From positions 456,899-520,898 of the forward strand of contig NW_005179111.1 of assembly GCF_000350225.1 (NCBI RefSeq): a stretch of DNA of 64,000 nucleotides, in the 5' to 3' direction. Positions 1 to 10,877 of the stretch are shown here, one piece after another; position 1 is the first letter of the stretch; each line of letters begins with the position of its first letter. The notes under the pieces were generated by a model. That model made no database searches. It saw only the letters and a list, made by a program, of their open reading frames with translations, and had not been told where the DNA came from. The position numbers and the translations under genes are program-made. Origin of the DNA: Chondrus crispus (Eukaryota; Rhodophyta; Florideophyceae; Gigartinales; Gigartinaceae).

Positions 1-98
1 ATGGGTTTCGGTCACGCAACACTGGCTTAAAGCCAAGTGCATTCGTTTCTCGAGATGACAATTCTACTGTTGCCTTTGCGGAGAGTGACTTTACTTGC

Positions 99-3000
99 TT
101 GCTTTCGACTTCCACTCCAGAAAAGAGGGCTGCAAACGCAAGGTCATGGCTTGTCGATTCCGGTTGCAGTGCTCACATTACGTTTGATCGCTCTTTGTTC
201 GTTACGTATGAACAGATGCAATCTGGATCAATCGAGATGGGCACGAAGGCTAGAGCTAATGTCGCTGGTCGCGGCGAGGTAGAATTCATGTTGAACGTCA
301 ACGGTAGTCCCCATCGTTGCAAATTGTCAAACGTTTTGCATGTCCCTGATTTCGGATACTCGCTACTGTCTGTTAGCCAAATGGTTTCGAAGGGTTTGCA
401 AGTGTCATTTGAAAATGAGAAATGCCGCGTTACTGCAGGACCAACTGTAGTTGCTACAGCGAGTCAAGTTGGGGATTTGTACATACTTGACGTCATGAAT
501 GAAACCTTTTCTGCTCACGTAGTTACCCTGCAGACGCTACATGAACGCATGGCCCATGTTAATGTACAAGGAATCGCATCAATGATTCACAATAATGTGG
601 TAAGTGGCATCTACGTTCGTCAAAGGGATGTCATCAGTGCAATGAATCCGAAGTCTGACAATCACTCTCCCATTTGTCCTGCGTGTGTGTTTGGCAAAGC
701 AACGCGATCAGTAATCCCAAAACAGCGATCATCGTCTCGAGCACAGAACTGTCTTGACTTGGTACATTCTGACGTTTGCGGTCCGCTCGAAGTACAGTCC
801 ATTGGTGGTTCGAGATACTTCATTACATTTGTAGATGATCACTCGAACTGGGTAGTTGTGTACACGATGAGAAATAAATCTGAGGCGTTTGCAAAATACA
901 AGTTGTATGAAAAGTTGGCTCAAACCCACACTGGTCGCAAAGTAAAGGTGCTTCGCACTGATCGAGGGGGAGAGTACTTGTCGACGGAATTCAAGTCGCA
1001 TTTAGATTTAAACGGTACGCAGCACCAACTCACAACGGCGTACACCCCTGAACAAAACGGTGTGGCTGAACGTTTAAATCGAACTTTGATTGATCTTGTC
1101 CGCTCAATGCTTTCTCATAAACAGGTCAGTAAGCGATTCTGGGCCGAGGCTCTTGCCACTTCGGTATATGTACGTAATCGAGTTACTTCACGCGCTTTGC
1201 CCGTTAATACAACTCCGCACCACATTTGGATGAATTCTACTCCAAATGTTGGCCATTTGCGAGTATTTGGGTCAAAGTGTTGGTATACATTACCAAAATT
1301 AGAGCTCCGTAAGCTGGACTTGCGAGCGCGTGAAGCAATGTTTCTTGGGTACTCGCAATGCAGTAAGGCATACAAACTTTGGGACGGAGAGTTGAATAAA
1401 ATTGTTGTGTCACGGGATGTCAAGTTTGATGAATCGACATGTGGTATGCATGACATTCCTGCACACGAAAGTGATTCAATCAACTCTGATGTTGACGTTG
1501 TACTGCTCGATGGCGACAATGGGAATACAGCTGATACCCCAAATATGGATGAGGTCGGTTCTGAAGAGGATGAAGTTTCGGAGGAGGTTCTTGAAAACGA
1601 TGGCTCTCATTCTGTAAGTGAGAATGATGAAGATGAAGATGATGTACCAACTGCCGTCGAAACTCCGAATGTCACTCCTCCAACTCCTACTCCAGCTGTG
1701 CGAAGATCGTCTCGAGTCAGCAGACCTCCCGGATCATGGTGGAGGAGCAACTTTGCAGCTGCTCTTCTTTCACATGCCCATGTCGCTATTGAAGGTCCCA
1801 AGACTTTCAACCAGGCAACCAACGGTCCTAGAGCTGCATTTTGGCAGACCGGCATTGACAAAGAACTTGCCTCGCAGACAAAGAATCGGACTTGGAAACT
1901 TGTTCCTCGATCTGAGGCGTCAAACATCTTGACATCTAGATGGGTTTTCAATGTAAAGCAACTGCCTGATGCAAATGGCAATATAGTTGAAAGTGCAAAA
2001 GCCAGACTTGTTGCTCGTGGATTCCAGCAAGTGCAAGGTCTTGACTATACTGAGACATATGCCCCCGTCATAAAGTTTACGACTATTCGTCTACTTCTTG
2101 CCTTAGTTGCTCATTACGACCTTGAACTTCATCAGATGGATGTCGTGACTGCGTTTTTGAACGGCGACTTGGATGAAGACATCTACATGGAGCAACCCGA
2201 AGGGTGCATTGACGAAAGCAAAAGTGACCACGTGTGTAAACTTTTGAAAGCACTTTACGGTCTTAAACAAGCACATCGTCAATGGCATGCCAAAGTGGAT
2301 GATTTCTTAATTGGTGAATTGGGATTCGAGACTTCGCGTAGTGATCCTTGTCTCTACATTAAACGCATCGGTAACACTATCATGCTGATTGCACTTTATG
2401 TCGATGACTTGTTACTCGCCGGTAGTGATATCGATGCCATCAAATGGATGAAGGGGGAGCTTAATAAACGGTTTGAGATGAAAGACCTTGGTGAAGCAAA
2501 AGTCTGCATTGGTCTTGAAATTCAAAGGGATCGCACCGCCAAGACTTTGAGTCTCACTCAAACTAAGTATGCATCAAAAGTGCTTGAGCGTTTCGGAATG
2601 TCAACGTGTAACCCCTCTCTGACTCCAATGGAACAAGGTCACACAACCACGATTTCAACCGAAAACGACTCCGAAACAAATGTACCGTATCGTGAGGCAG
2701 TGGGATCCCTGATGTACTTGATGGTTGGCACTCGTCCAGACTTGGCATATGCGATTGGAAAGCTTTCTCAACATTCTGCCAACCCATGTGAGTCACACTG
2801 GGCAGGTGTGAAACGGGTAATGCGATACGTGCAAGGGACTCGAAACTTAGGAATCGTGTTTGACAATAAATCTAAATCGCCGGAGTTGTTCGGCTTCAGT
2901 GATGCTGACTGGGCCGGTTGTTCAGACTCTCGCAAGTCGACCAGCGGATATGTTTTCAAGTTCTGCGGTGGAGCGATCAGTTGGAGTTCCCGGAAACAGA

Positions 3001-3374
3001 CTGTGGTTGCAACTTCGACGTGTGAAGCTGAGTACATTGCACTATGTGAAGCGTGTAAGGAGGCGACTTGGTTGCGTCAAGTGGTTGCTGATGTTCTTGG
3101 ACTTGATTCTGATCCCACGATTGTGATGGGGTGTGACAATGCAGGGACTATTTCGTATGCGCAGAATGAATCGGTCAACCGTCGTAACAAACATGTTGAT
3201 GTGAAATACCACTATGTACGAGATGCAATTAAGAGAAACGTCATTTCTTTGTCACATTGCCCGACCACTTCCATGCCTGCAGATATCCTGACGAAAGCAC
3301 TTGGGCGAGTTCTGTTCCAGAAGTTTGTAGAACTTCTAGGGCTTGCAGTAGCTACTTCTGGTAAAAGCATGTGA
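99..3374 (+). CDS. Copia polyprotein: protease, integrase, RT, RNase H
   Basis: An open frame of 1091 codons encodes most of a copia Pol. A retropepsin-type motif (WLVDSGCSAHIT) lies at about residues 17-28. The GAG-pre-integrase zinc region starts near residue 147 (HERMAH ... CPAC). The integrase DDE core has its aspartates near 223 and 286 and its glutamate in PEQNGVAE near 323. RT starts near 637, with the catalytic YVDDLLLAG at about 766. RNase H begins at SDADWAGC near 931 and the protein ends with the copia-typical KHVDVKYHYVRD and DILTKALG motifs. The listed start is just the first ATG in view: the protease motif follows so closely that translation certainly begins upstream with gag. 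Close relatives in this window are C1 and A2. The visible frame looks whole. Confidence 0.92.
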   Translation: MLSTSTPEKRAANARSWLVDSGCSAHITFDRSLFVTYEQMQSGSIEMGTKARANVAGRGEVEFMLNVNGSPHRCKLSNVLHVPDFGYSLLSVSQMVSKGLQVSFENEKCRVTAGPTVVATASQVGDLYILDVMNETFSAHVVTLQTLHERMAHVNVQGIASMIHNNVVSGIYVRQRDVISAMNPKSDNHSPICPACVFGKATRSVIPKQRSSSRAQNCLDLVHSDVCGPLEVQSIGGSRYFITFVDDHSNWVVVYTMRNKSEAFAKYKLYEKLAQTHTGRKVKVLRTDRGGEYLSTEFKSHLDLNGTQHQLTTAYTPEQNGVAERLNRTLIDLVRSMLSHKQVSKRFWAEALATSVYVRNRVTSRALPVNTTPHHIWMNSTPNVGHLRVFGSKCWYTLPKLELRKLDLRAREAMFLGYSQCSKAYKLWDGELNKIVVSRDVKFDESTCGMHDIPAHESDSINSDVDVVLLDGDNGNTADTPNMDEVGSEEDEVSEEVLENDGSHSVSENDEDEDDVPTAVETPNVTPPTPTPAVRRSSRVSRPPGSWWRSNFAAALLSHAHVAIEGPKTFNQATNGPRAAFWQTGIDKELASQTKNRTWKLVPRSEASNILTSRWVFNVKQLPDANGNIVESAKARLVARGFQQVQGLDYTETYAPVIKFTTIRLLLALVAHYDLELHQMDVVTAFLNGDLDEDIYMEQPEGCIDESKSDHVCKLLKALYGLKQAHRQWHAKVDDFLIGELGFETSRSDPCLYIKRIGNTIMLIALYVDDLLLAGSDIDAIKWMKGELNKRFEMKDLGEAKVCIGLEIQRDRTAKTLSLTQTKYASKVLERFGMSTCNPSLTPMEQGHTTTISTENDSETNVPYREAVGSLMYLMVGTRPDLAYAIGKLSQHSANPCESHWAGVKRVMRYVQGTRNLGIVFDNKSKSPELFGFSDADWAGCSDSRKSTSGYVFKFCGGAISWSSRKQTVVATSTCEAEYIALCEACKEATWLRQVVADVLGLDSDPTIVMGCDNAGTISYAQNESVNRRNKHVDVKYHYVRDAIKRNVISLSHCPTTSMPADILTKALGRVLFQKFVELLGLAVATSGKSM

Positions 3375-3385
3375 TCGAGGGGGAT
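3371..3385 (+). other. Polypurine tract of A1
   Basis: A purine-rich stretch (GATCGAGGGGGA) overlaps the end of the polyprotein frame and directly precedes the LTR start TGTTG. The same GATCGAGGGG(G/A) tract precedes the 3' LTR of every copia copy of families A, B and C here, including T, B1, B2 and B3. It is the expected primer site for plus-strand synthesis. Confidence 0.8.
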
Positions 3386-4322
3386 TGTTGTAATTCTACG
3401 ACCACATGCTGATATGCATGACACACGACGACAGGTATGACACGTGTAAAATGAAAACACTCTGCGTGACGAGCTGAGCAAGTTTCATTTTCACCGTGTA
3501 CACGTGTGATTTCTGTACACGGTTGCACTCTACAGTACTTCAGGAGCAAGTTTGGTTTTCAACGTGTACACGTGTGAAATATGTACACGGTTGCGGTGTA
3601 CTGTACAATCTGAGCATGTTTCATTTTCTCCGCCCGACACGTGTATGACCTGGACACATGTCCTCATTACACTGTCGGACGCGTACAGTACGCCTGCAGT
3701 CTTACAGGCAAATGTAGAACCTTGGTGGCGGGTGCCTGGCACGTGGCAAAGGTTTACAGCGTCCATGGAGTGCAGCACGGGTACAGCAGGACACAAAGAT
3801 ACCGTTGCGCGAGTTTTGAATTCGTAAGGCAAAATGTGCACTGTTGTAATTGACAGTGGACAGGACCTCACGAGAGATTCAGATTCATAAGGCAACGTGT
3901 GCGGTGTAAACAGTCCTTGCAGGATTGATTTGAATTCGTAAGGCAACGTGTGAGCTGTAAACGTGCCTTACGAATTTGTGCCACGCTGGATTTGGAATAG
4001 TAAGGGAATTTGTGCTTTGCTGTGCTTTGTTGTACTGCCTTACTAATTTCTCCGTCATGACAGTGCTAATTCGTAAGGCGGTTTTCTGTTCTGTTTGTTG
4101 GGCCATCGCCAGTTTGGCTGAGTAGCAAGACGGGCACATGTGTTAGAGCCAATGCATTTGTAGTATGTGTGTCGTAGTGTTTGGTAGTAGAGTTCTAGAA
4201 GATTGCAGAAGTGTATAAGTAGTGCCAGAAGTTGGCGACTCGAAGTAAATCGGTACCCAATCCTTCAACTTCACCTCATCAACCGTCCTTCGAATCCCCT
4301 TCGCCCCGCTGACCTACCATTA
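3386..4322 (+). repeat. 3' LTR of A1 (family A LTR, 937 bp)
   Basis: It begins TGTTGTAATTC and ends CTACCATTA. It is repeated in reverse orientation at 27602-28538 (A2) and 40419-41358 (solo LTR). The first third carries several ACACGTGT boxes; the middle (about 3815-4080) carries about seven copies of a CCTTAC(G/T)AAT-type motif in both orientations. A TATA box lies at 4214. Length and ends agree with the solo copy, whose borders are fixed by a target-site duplication. Confidence 0.9.
4214..4221 (+). promoter_or_regulatory. TATA box in family A LTR
   Basis: TATAAGTA occurs about 110 bp before the LTR end. The identical octamer occurs at the same relative place in the LTRs of copia families B, C and D, so it is probably the core promoter that sets the start of the genomic RNA. 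Confidence 0.6.
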
Positions 4323-4602
4323 TGCTACACCCTCGCACATGTTGCAAGTAGTCATCAGAAAGCGTGAGTCCGATGACTGCCTTTGCTTTCGCATCACCAC
4401 GAATCCACTTCCTGCGATCATCTGAGGTCGCGTTTTCCGATATATCATCAAAAACGTATTGATCGACATCTCGGAGAGCAAGCAGTAGCTGGATTTTCCG
4501 CTTCCAGATGTAAAAGTTGGATGCGGTCAGCTTCTCGATTCTGACCGATCCAGAGCTTTGGTCATCCATTTCGCCGAATGGATGTACCCTTCGAGTATAC
4601 AA
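4323..4602 (-). pseudogene. Gag N-terminal fragment of C2
   Basis: The minus-strand frame encodes the first part of a copia Gag (MDDQSSGSVRIEKLT, then FYIWKRKIQLLLALRDVDQY), the same as the start of Gag in C1. An upstream in-frame ATG (MYTRRVHPFGE) is shared with C1, so the true start could be at 4602 or at 4569. The fragment is truncated where A1 begins. Copia Gag packages the element RNA into virus-like particles; this piece is too short to do so. Confidence 0.85.
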
Positions 4603-5584
4603 GGTCTTCCGTCCCGGGATCCCGAGCCGTTAACCGATAGTCAACACAATGGCAAGCCCACCCGTATAGGAAGTTTGTAGCGATTACTCGGAAACGTTCT
4701 TGGTGCTTGTTCCCGGCGGAGTGGAACAAGCGTATTCTTCTTAAAAATGCCTTAGGGCGCTACCCCTATATATCGGCCAGTGTGGGTCTTTCGATTGTGA
4801 ACTAAATCAAACGTGCCACGAGTAAGCACAACAACTTTGCCTGTAGACGAACCAGGACTTTTGGTCACTACCGCGAACGGTCCCTGCAACTGAAATCGGC
4901 TTGTCCAAACTTGATACGGTACTACCCCAATGAGGTTTCCCACAACACAAGAATGAAACTGCCTCCGTCGTACTCGTGTGATTTGTTCACAATCACGCCT
5001 AGGGTCACCCTCTTCCGTGCGAACTTAATCAAGGTACGCGACCTTATACACGTGTAGTGAGAGGTTCAGTGTTTAGGCACGTATTCTCTTCACCCAGGGG
5101 ACCGAAGTCGTACCTATAGGGCTAATACCGAGAGCGTTACCCACACCGCCGACGCACCTCCCGAAGGCAGAGTGCGGATCGACTAGACCAGTACACTGTG
5201 ATCCTCCCCGAGGATCAGTAATTCGTCTCTCGACGATTCTTGGTCGGACCCTCGCTCAAGTCAGATTTCCAATGGCACCAGCCTTTCACCAAGAGCGAGG
5301 GTATGTTCCACTGAGGATTTAGCAGTGCGTTGGCCACTAGGGACTTTCTTCCTCCCGACTAGAGGAAGGCTCACCCACAGCTCACACAACGACTGCCACG
5401 ACAAAGCTGCAAGACCACAAAGTTGATTTCCAAAAACTGGGAACTGACGGACCACCAAACTGAAAAATCGGCTGAAACGGTGATGAAAACGACGGCGAAA
5501 ACTGAAAAAACTGAAAAACTAAACTCGAAAGCGGAGACTGAAACTGATACCTTCTTCTTCTGCTTGACGAGCTGAACAAACTGA
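4323..5584 (-). mobile_element. Copia family C fragment C2 (leader plus start of gag)
   Basis: On the minus strand this matches the leader and gag start of C1 (10370-10778 joined to 13968-14820 there), but without the D insertion found in C1. It therefore shows the empty site of D (CTTCTTAAAAATGCC near 4734). Its left end is cut by A1 and its right end passes into T through a short CTGA overlap. It is a broken fossil fragment with no LTR of its own in view. Confidence 0.85.
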
Positions 5585-5653
5585 GTGGATGATTTCTTAC
5601 TCGGTGCACTGGGATTTGAGACTTCACGTAGTGATCCGTGCCTATACATTAAA
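5585..5653 (+). mobile_element. Copia element T, slice 1 (RT)
   Basis: A short plus-strand piece of copia RT (DDFLLGALGFETSRSDPCLYIK) ends exactly at the C1 insertion. It continues at 15976 after C1 and at 24271 after B1, so T is the oldest layer of this stack. The last five bases, TTAAA (5649-5653), are the target-site duplication of C1. Confidence 0.85.
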
Positions 5654-6496
5654 TATAGAAAGGTCAGCGGGGCAGAGGGAAGAAGGATGGTTGAAGGTTG
5701 CTGGTGGTTGACGGGAAAAGAAGTTGATACCATTTTACTCTTGGTCGCCAACTATTGGCGCTACTTATACTCTTCGAACTACATACAATTTGAGCCATTA
5801 GGGCTGGTCACGTGACTCTCCTTCTTGCACTCGTTGATAATCAAGTGACTCTCCCTGTTGCACTCTCGGTTGATAATCAAGTGACTCTCCTACTTCCACT
5901 CTCGGTTGATAATCAAATGACTCTCCTTCTTGCACTCTCGGTTGATAATCAAGTGACTCTCCTACTTCCACTCTCGGTTGATAATCAAATGACTCTCCTT
6001 CTTGCACTCTCGGTTGATAATCAAGTGACTCTCCTACTTCCACTCTCGGTTGATAATCAAATGACTTTCCTACTTGCACTCTCTCTTGCTAATAATTTGG
6101 GACCGTTTGAGAGTCAATAATATCTGAATGTACTGTACTGTAGATTACAGATTTTACACTACGATTAATAACCACTGTGGTACATACGTCATACGTGTCA
6201 CACACGTGTAGGACAAATGTCATACGTGTCACACACGTGTCAAATCGAGAAAAATGAAACATGTTCAGAATGTACTGTAGAGTGCCACGAGGTACATAAC
6301 TTACACGTGTCAACACCAAAATTGAAACATGCTCGGAAATAATAGGAAAGTGCAACCGTGTACAAATATGACACGTGTCCACGTTGAAGACCAAACATCC
6401 TGAGAATGCTCTTGCAAGCATTTTAGGTTTCGTCGACGTACACGTGTAATATCTGTCCAGGCTTGTAGCTTAGCATGTGGTCGAAGATTTCCAACA
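5654..6496 (-). repeat. 3' LTR of C1 (family C LTR, 843 bp)
   Basis: It matches the 5' LTR at 14888-15975 once the 386-bp TRIM and its duplication are discounted. The remaining length difference of about 146 bp is explained by about four fewer copies of an internal 36-bp repeat in the 5' LTR. It contains a TATA box (minus, 5762-5769) and several ACACGTGT boxes near 6195-6450. Confidence 0.93.
5812..6090. repeat. 36-bp minisatellite inside family C LTR
   Basis: About seven to eight tandem units of 36 bp, built around GTTGATAATCAA(G/A)TGACTCTCC, in two alternating variants (CTTCTTGCAC and CTACTTCCAC). The 36-bp period is a multiple of three, so long repetitive frames appear on both strands; these are not genes. 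The sister LTR has only about four units, so the copy number changes between the two LTRs of one element. Confidence 0.9.
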
Positions 6497-6507
6497 CTCC
6501 CTCTCGA

Positions 6508-9500
6508 TCACATTCTTTTACTGGACACTGCAAGTCCCAGAAGTTCTACAAACTTCTGGAATAGAATTCGCCCAAGTGCTTTGGTTAAGATGTCCGCAGG
6601 CATCAAAGTGGTCGGACAATGCGACAAATACACAATGTTTCTCTTAATAGCATCTCGTACGTAGTGGTATTTTACATCAACATGTTTGTTGCGACGGTTG
6701 ATCGATTCATTCTGTGCAAACGAAATCGTCCCTGCATTGTCACACCCCATCATAATCGTGGGATCAGAATCAAGTCCGAGGACATCAGCAACAACTTGAC
6801 GCAACCAGGTCGCCTCCTTACACGCTTCACATAGTGCAATGTACTCAGCTTCACACGTCGAAGTCGCAACCACAGTCTGTTTCCGGGAACTCCAACTGAT
6901 AGCTCCACCGCAGAACTTGAAAACATATCCGCTGGTCGACTTGCGAGAGTCTGAACAACCGGCCCAGTCAGCATCACTGAAACCGAGCAACTTCGGCGAT
7001 TTGGATTTATTGTCAAACACGATTCCTAAGTTTCGAGTCCCTTGCACGTATCGCATTACTCGTTTTACACCTGCCCAGTGTGACTCACATGGGTTGGCAG
7101 AATGTTGGGAAAGCTTTCCAATGGCGTATGCCAAGTCTGGACGAGTGCCAACCATCAAGTACATAAGGCAACCGACTGCCTCACGATACGGTGCCTTTGT
7201 TTCGGAGTCGTTTTCGATAGAATTCGAGGTTTTGCGACCTTGTTGCATTGGAGTCAGAGAAGGGTTACAAGTCGACATTTTAAAACGGTCAAGCACATTT
7301 GATGCATACTTAGTTTGAGTGAGACTCAATGTCTTGATAGTGCGATCTCTTTGAATCTCAAGACCAATGCAGACTTTTGCTTCACCAAGGTCTTTCATCT
7401 CAAACCGTTTGTTAAGCTCCCCCTTCATCCATTTGATGGCATGGATATCACTACCAGCGAGTAACAAGTCATCGACATAAAGTGCAATTAGCATGATAGT
7501 GTTACCAATGCGTTTAATGTAGAGGCACGGATCACTACGTGAAGTCTCAAATCCCAATTCACCGAGTAAGAAATCATCCACTTTGGTATGCCATTGACGA
7601 GGTGCTTGTTTCAGACCGTAAAGTGCTTTCAAAAGTTTACACACGTGATCACTTTTGCTTTTGTCAACGCAGCCTTCGGGTTGCTCCATGTAGATGTCTT
7701 CATCCAAGTCGCCGTTCAAAAACGCAGTCACGACATCCATCTGATGAAGTTCAAGGTCGTAATGAGCAACTAAGGCAAGAAGTAGACGAATAGTCGTAAA
7801 CTTTATGACAGGGGCATATGTCTCAGTATAGTCAAGACCCTGCACTTGCTGGAATCCACGGGCAACAAGTCTGGCTTTTGCACTTTCAACTATATTGCCA
7901 TTTGCATCAGGCAGCTGCTTGACATTGAAAACCCATCGAGATGTCAAGATGTTTGACGCCTCAGATCGAGGAACAAGTTTCCAGGTCTGATTCTTAGTCT
8001 GCGATGCAAGTTCTTTGTCAATGCCGGTTTGCCAGAATGCAGCTCTAGGACCGTGGGTTGCTTGTTTGAAAGTCTTGGGACTTTCAATAGCGACATGCGC
8101 ATGTGAAATAGGAGCAGCTGCAAAGTTGCTCCTCCACCATGATCCGGGAGGTCTACTGATTCGAGACGATCTTCGTACAGCTGGAGTCGGAGTTGGAGGG
8201 GTGACATTCGGAGTTTCGACGGGAGGTGATATATCATCTTCATCATTCTCACCTACAGAGTGAGTGTCCTCGTTTTCAATAACCTCCCCTGAAATTTCAT
8301 CCTCTTCCGACCCAACCTCATTAGCATTTGGGGTATCGGCTTCATTCTCATTGTCGCCACCGAGCAATACAACGCCAACGTCAGAGTTGATTGAATCTTT
8401 TTCATGTGCAGGAATGTCATGCATCCCACATGTCGATTCATCAAACTTGGCATCTCGTGAAACAACAACTTTATTCAACTCTCCGTCCCAAAGTTTGTAT
8501 GCTTTACTGCATTGCGAATAACCGAGAAACATCGCTTCACGCGCTCGCAAGTCAAGCTTACGGAGCTCTAATTTCGGTAATGTATATCAACACTTTGACC
8601 CAAATACTCGCAAATGGCCAACATTTGGAGTTGACTTCATCCAAATGTGATGGGGAGTCGTGTTAACTGGCAAAGCCCATGAAGTAACTCGATTGCGTAC
8701 ATATACTGCAGTGGCAAGAGCCTCTGCCCAGAATCGTTTACTGACCTGTTTATGAGAAAGCATGGAACGGACAAGATCAATCAAGGTTCGATTCAAACGC
8801 TCAGCAACACCGTTTTGTTCAGGTGTGTAGGCAGTGGTGAGCTGGTGTTGTGTACCGTTTGAATTCAAATATGACTTGAATTCTGTCGACAAGTACTCTC
8901 CCCCTCGATCAGTGCGAAGCACCTTCACTTTGCGACCAGTGTGCGTTTGGGCAAACTGTTCATACAACTTGTATTTTGCAAAGGCCTCAGATTTATTTCG
9001 CATCGTGTACACAACAACCCAGTTCGAGTGATCATCTACAAATGTAATGAAGTATCTCGAACCACCAATAGACTGTACTTCGAGCGGACCGCAAACGTCG
9101 GAATGTACCAAGTCAAGACAGTTCTGTGCTCGAGACGATGATCGCTGTTTCGGGATTACTGATCGCGTTGCTTTGCCAAACACACACGCAGGACAAACGA
9201 GAGAGTGATTGTCAGACTTTCGATTCATTGCTCTGATCACATCGCTTTGACGAACATTGATGCCACTTACCACATTATTGTGAATCATTGATGCGATTCC
9301 TTGTACGTTAACATGGGCCATTCGTTCATGTAGCGTCTGCAAGGTAACTACGTGAGCAGAGAAAGTTTCATTCATGACGTCAAGTATGAATAAATCCCCA
9401 ACTTGACTAGCTGTGGCAACTAGAGTTGGTCCTGCAGTAACGATGCATTTGTCATTTTCAAATGACGCTTGCAAGCCCTTTGAAACGATTTGGCTAACAG

Positions 9501-10638
9501 ACAGAAGCGAGTATCCGAAATCAGGGACATGCAAAACGTTGGACAATTTGCAAGGATGTGGACTACCATTGACGTTCAACATGAATTCTACCTCACTACG
9601 ACCAGCGACATTGGCTCTAGCCTTCGTGCCCATCTCGACTGATCCAGATTGCATCTGTTCATAAGGAACGAACAAAGAGCGATCAAATGTAATGTGGGCA
9701 CTGCAACCGGAATCCACAAGCCATGACCCTGCGTTTACTGCCTTCCTTTCGGGAGAAGAAGTCGAAAGGAGGCATGTAAAGTCGCTTTCAGCAAAGGCAG
9801 CAGTAGAAGTTTCATCTCGAGATACGAATGCACTTGGCTTCATGCCGGAGTTGCGGGACCGGAACCCGTCTGGCGGTGCTGGTCGGCGCCCATTCACATC
9901 CTTGCCCCAGCAACGCGCTGCAGTGTGTCCATGTCGATTACAGTTCGTACATCTCATATCACGTCGAATAGGCATGCGATTGACAAGTGCAGGTGCGTGG
10001 GGTGAAGTAGTAGAAGCGGTCTTCATGCTTTCTCGTTGTTCCTCTTGCAGCAGACGACTCTTCACAAAATCGAGTCCAAACACTTTATCCTCATTGCCAA
10101 GTGCGTCAAGAGCAACAATCAAGTTATCGAATCGTGGAGGCAAGCCATTCAGCACAGCCATTGCAATTTCTTTATCGTCAATCTCAACACTCATTGACTG
10201 CAATCTGGCAGCAAGTTGCTTCACACGATTGATGAACACGAGCACTTTCTCGGATGGGAGCATGGATACAGTGTAAAAGTCGCGACGGGCGGCAAGTTTG
10301 TTGAGCAAAGTATGACGCTCAAACACATTCAGAATTGCTTCCCATGTCTCTTTCGCACTGCTACACCCTCGCACATGTTGCAAGTAGTCATCAGAAAGCG
10401 TGAGTCCGATGACTGCCTTTGCTTTTGCGTCACCACGGATCCATTTTCTCCGGTCATCTGACGTCGCATTCTCCGGGATATCATCAAAAACGTATTGATC
10501 GACATCTCGGAGAGCAAGCAGTAGCTGGATTTTCTGCTTCCAGATGTAAAAGTTGGATGCGGTCAGCTTCTCGATTCTGACCGATCCAGAGCTTTGGTCA
10601 TCCATTTCGCCGAATGGATGTACCCTTCGAGTATACAA
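6508..10638 (-). pseudogene. Gag-Pol coding region of C1
   Basis: In element order: Gag (from 10638 or the internal ATG at 10605), a CCHC zinc knuckle (CTNCNRHGHTAARC) near 9950, protease motif WLVDSGCSAHIT near 9710, GAG-pre-integrase and CPACVFGKATRS near 9190, integrase DDE core about 9120-8800, RT with YVDDLLLAG near 7480, and RNase H from SDADWAGC near 6980. It ends with KHVDVKYHYVRD and DILTKALGR. Domain order and motifs are those of Ty1/copia, which makes one Gag-Pol polyprotein. It is close to the A1 protein, and families A and C differ mostly in the LTR. Broken, about one break. Confidence 0.92.
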
Positions 10639-10778
10639 GGTCTTCCGTCCCGGGATCCCAAGCCGTTAGCCGATAGTCAACACAATGGCAAGCCCACCCG
10701 TATAGGAAGTTTGTAGCGATTACTCGGAAACGTTCTTGGTGCTTGTTCCCGGCGGAGTGGAACAAGCGTATTCTTCTT

Positions 10779-10877
10779 TGTGTGAACACGAGACCGATGT
10801 CCTTTATTTCCTCGTCGTCGGTCTGTTCGCCTACTTATATTCGTACACTCAGGACAGTCTGTCCTGTGCGGTCTGAC
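10779..10877 (-). repeat. 3' LTR of D (99 bp)
   Basis: It starts next to the TTCTT target duplication and is nearly identical to 13870-13967. It includes the TACTTATA (minus TATAAGTA) core promoter. At about 100 bp it is among the shortest LTRs expected for a protein-coding copia element. Confidence 0.9.

Larger units (their letters stand above)
1..4322 (+). mobile_element. Copia LTR retrotransposon, family A, copy A1 (3' part)
   Basis: The 3' portion of a Ty1/copia element runs in from the left edge and ends with a complete 3' LTR. Part order is protease, integrase, reverse transcriptase, RNase H, polypurine tract, LTR, which is the copia order (integrase before RT). The 5' LTR and most of gag lie outside the window. 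The right end directly abuts a family-C gag fragment, so A1 probably inserted into that older element; the matching flank would lie to the left of this window. The visible coding part looks whole. Confidence 0.93.

Noticed and set aside
3800-4085. CRISPR-like array in the A LTR
   Set aside because: Motifs are short, in both orientations, irregularly spaced and inside a eukaryotic LTR.
5798-6120. Long repetitive frames on both strands (12-residue repeat proteins)
   Set aside because: They come from the 36-bp minisatellite in the C LTR, whose period is a multiple of three; there is no sign of a real gene.
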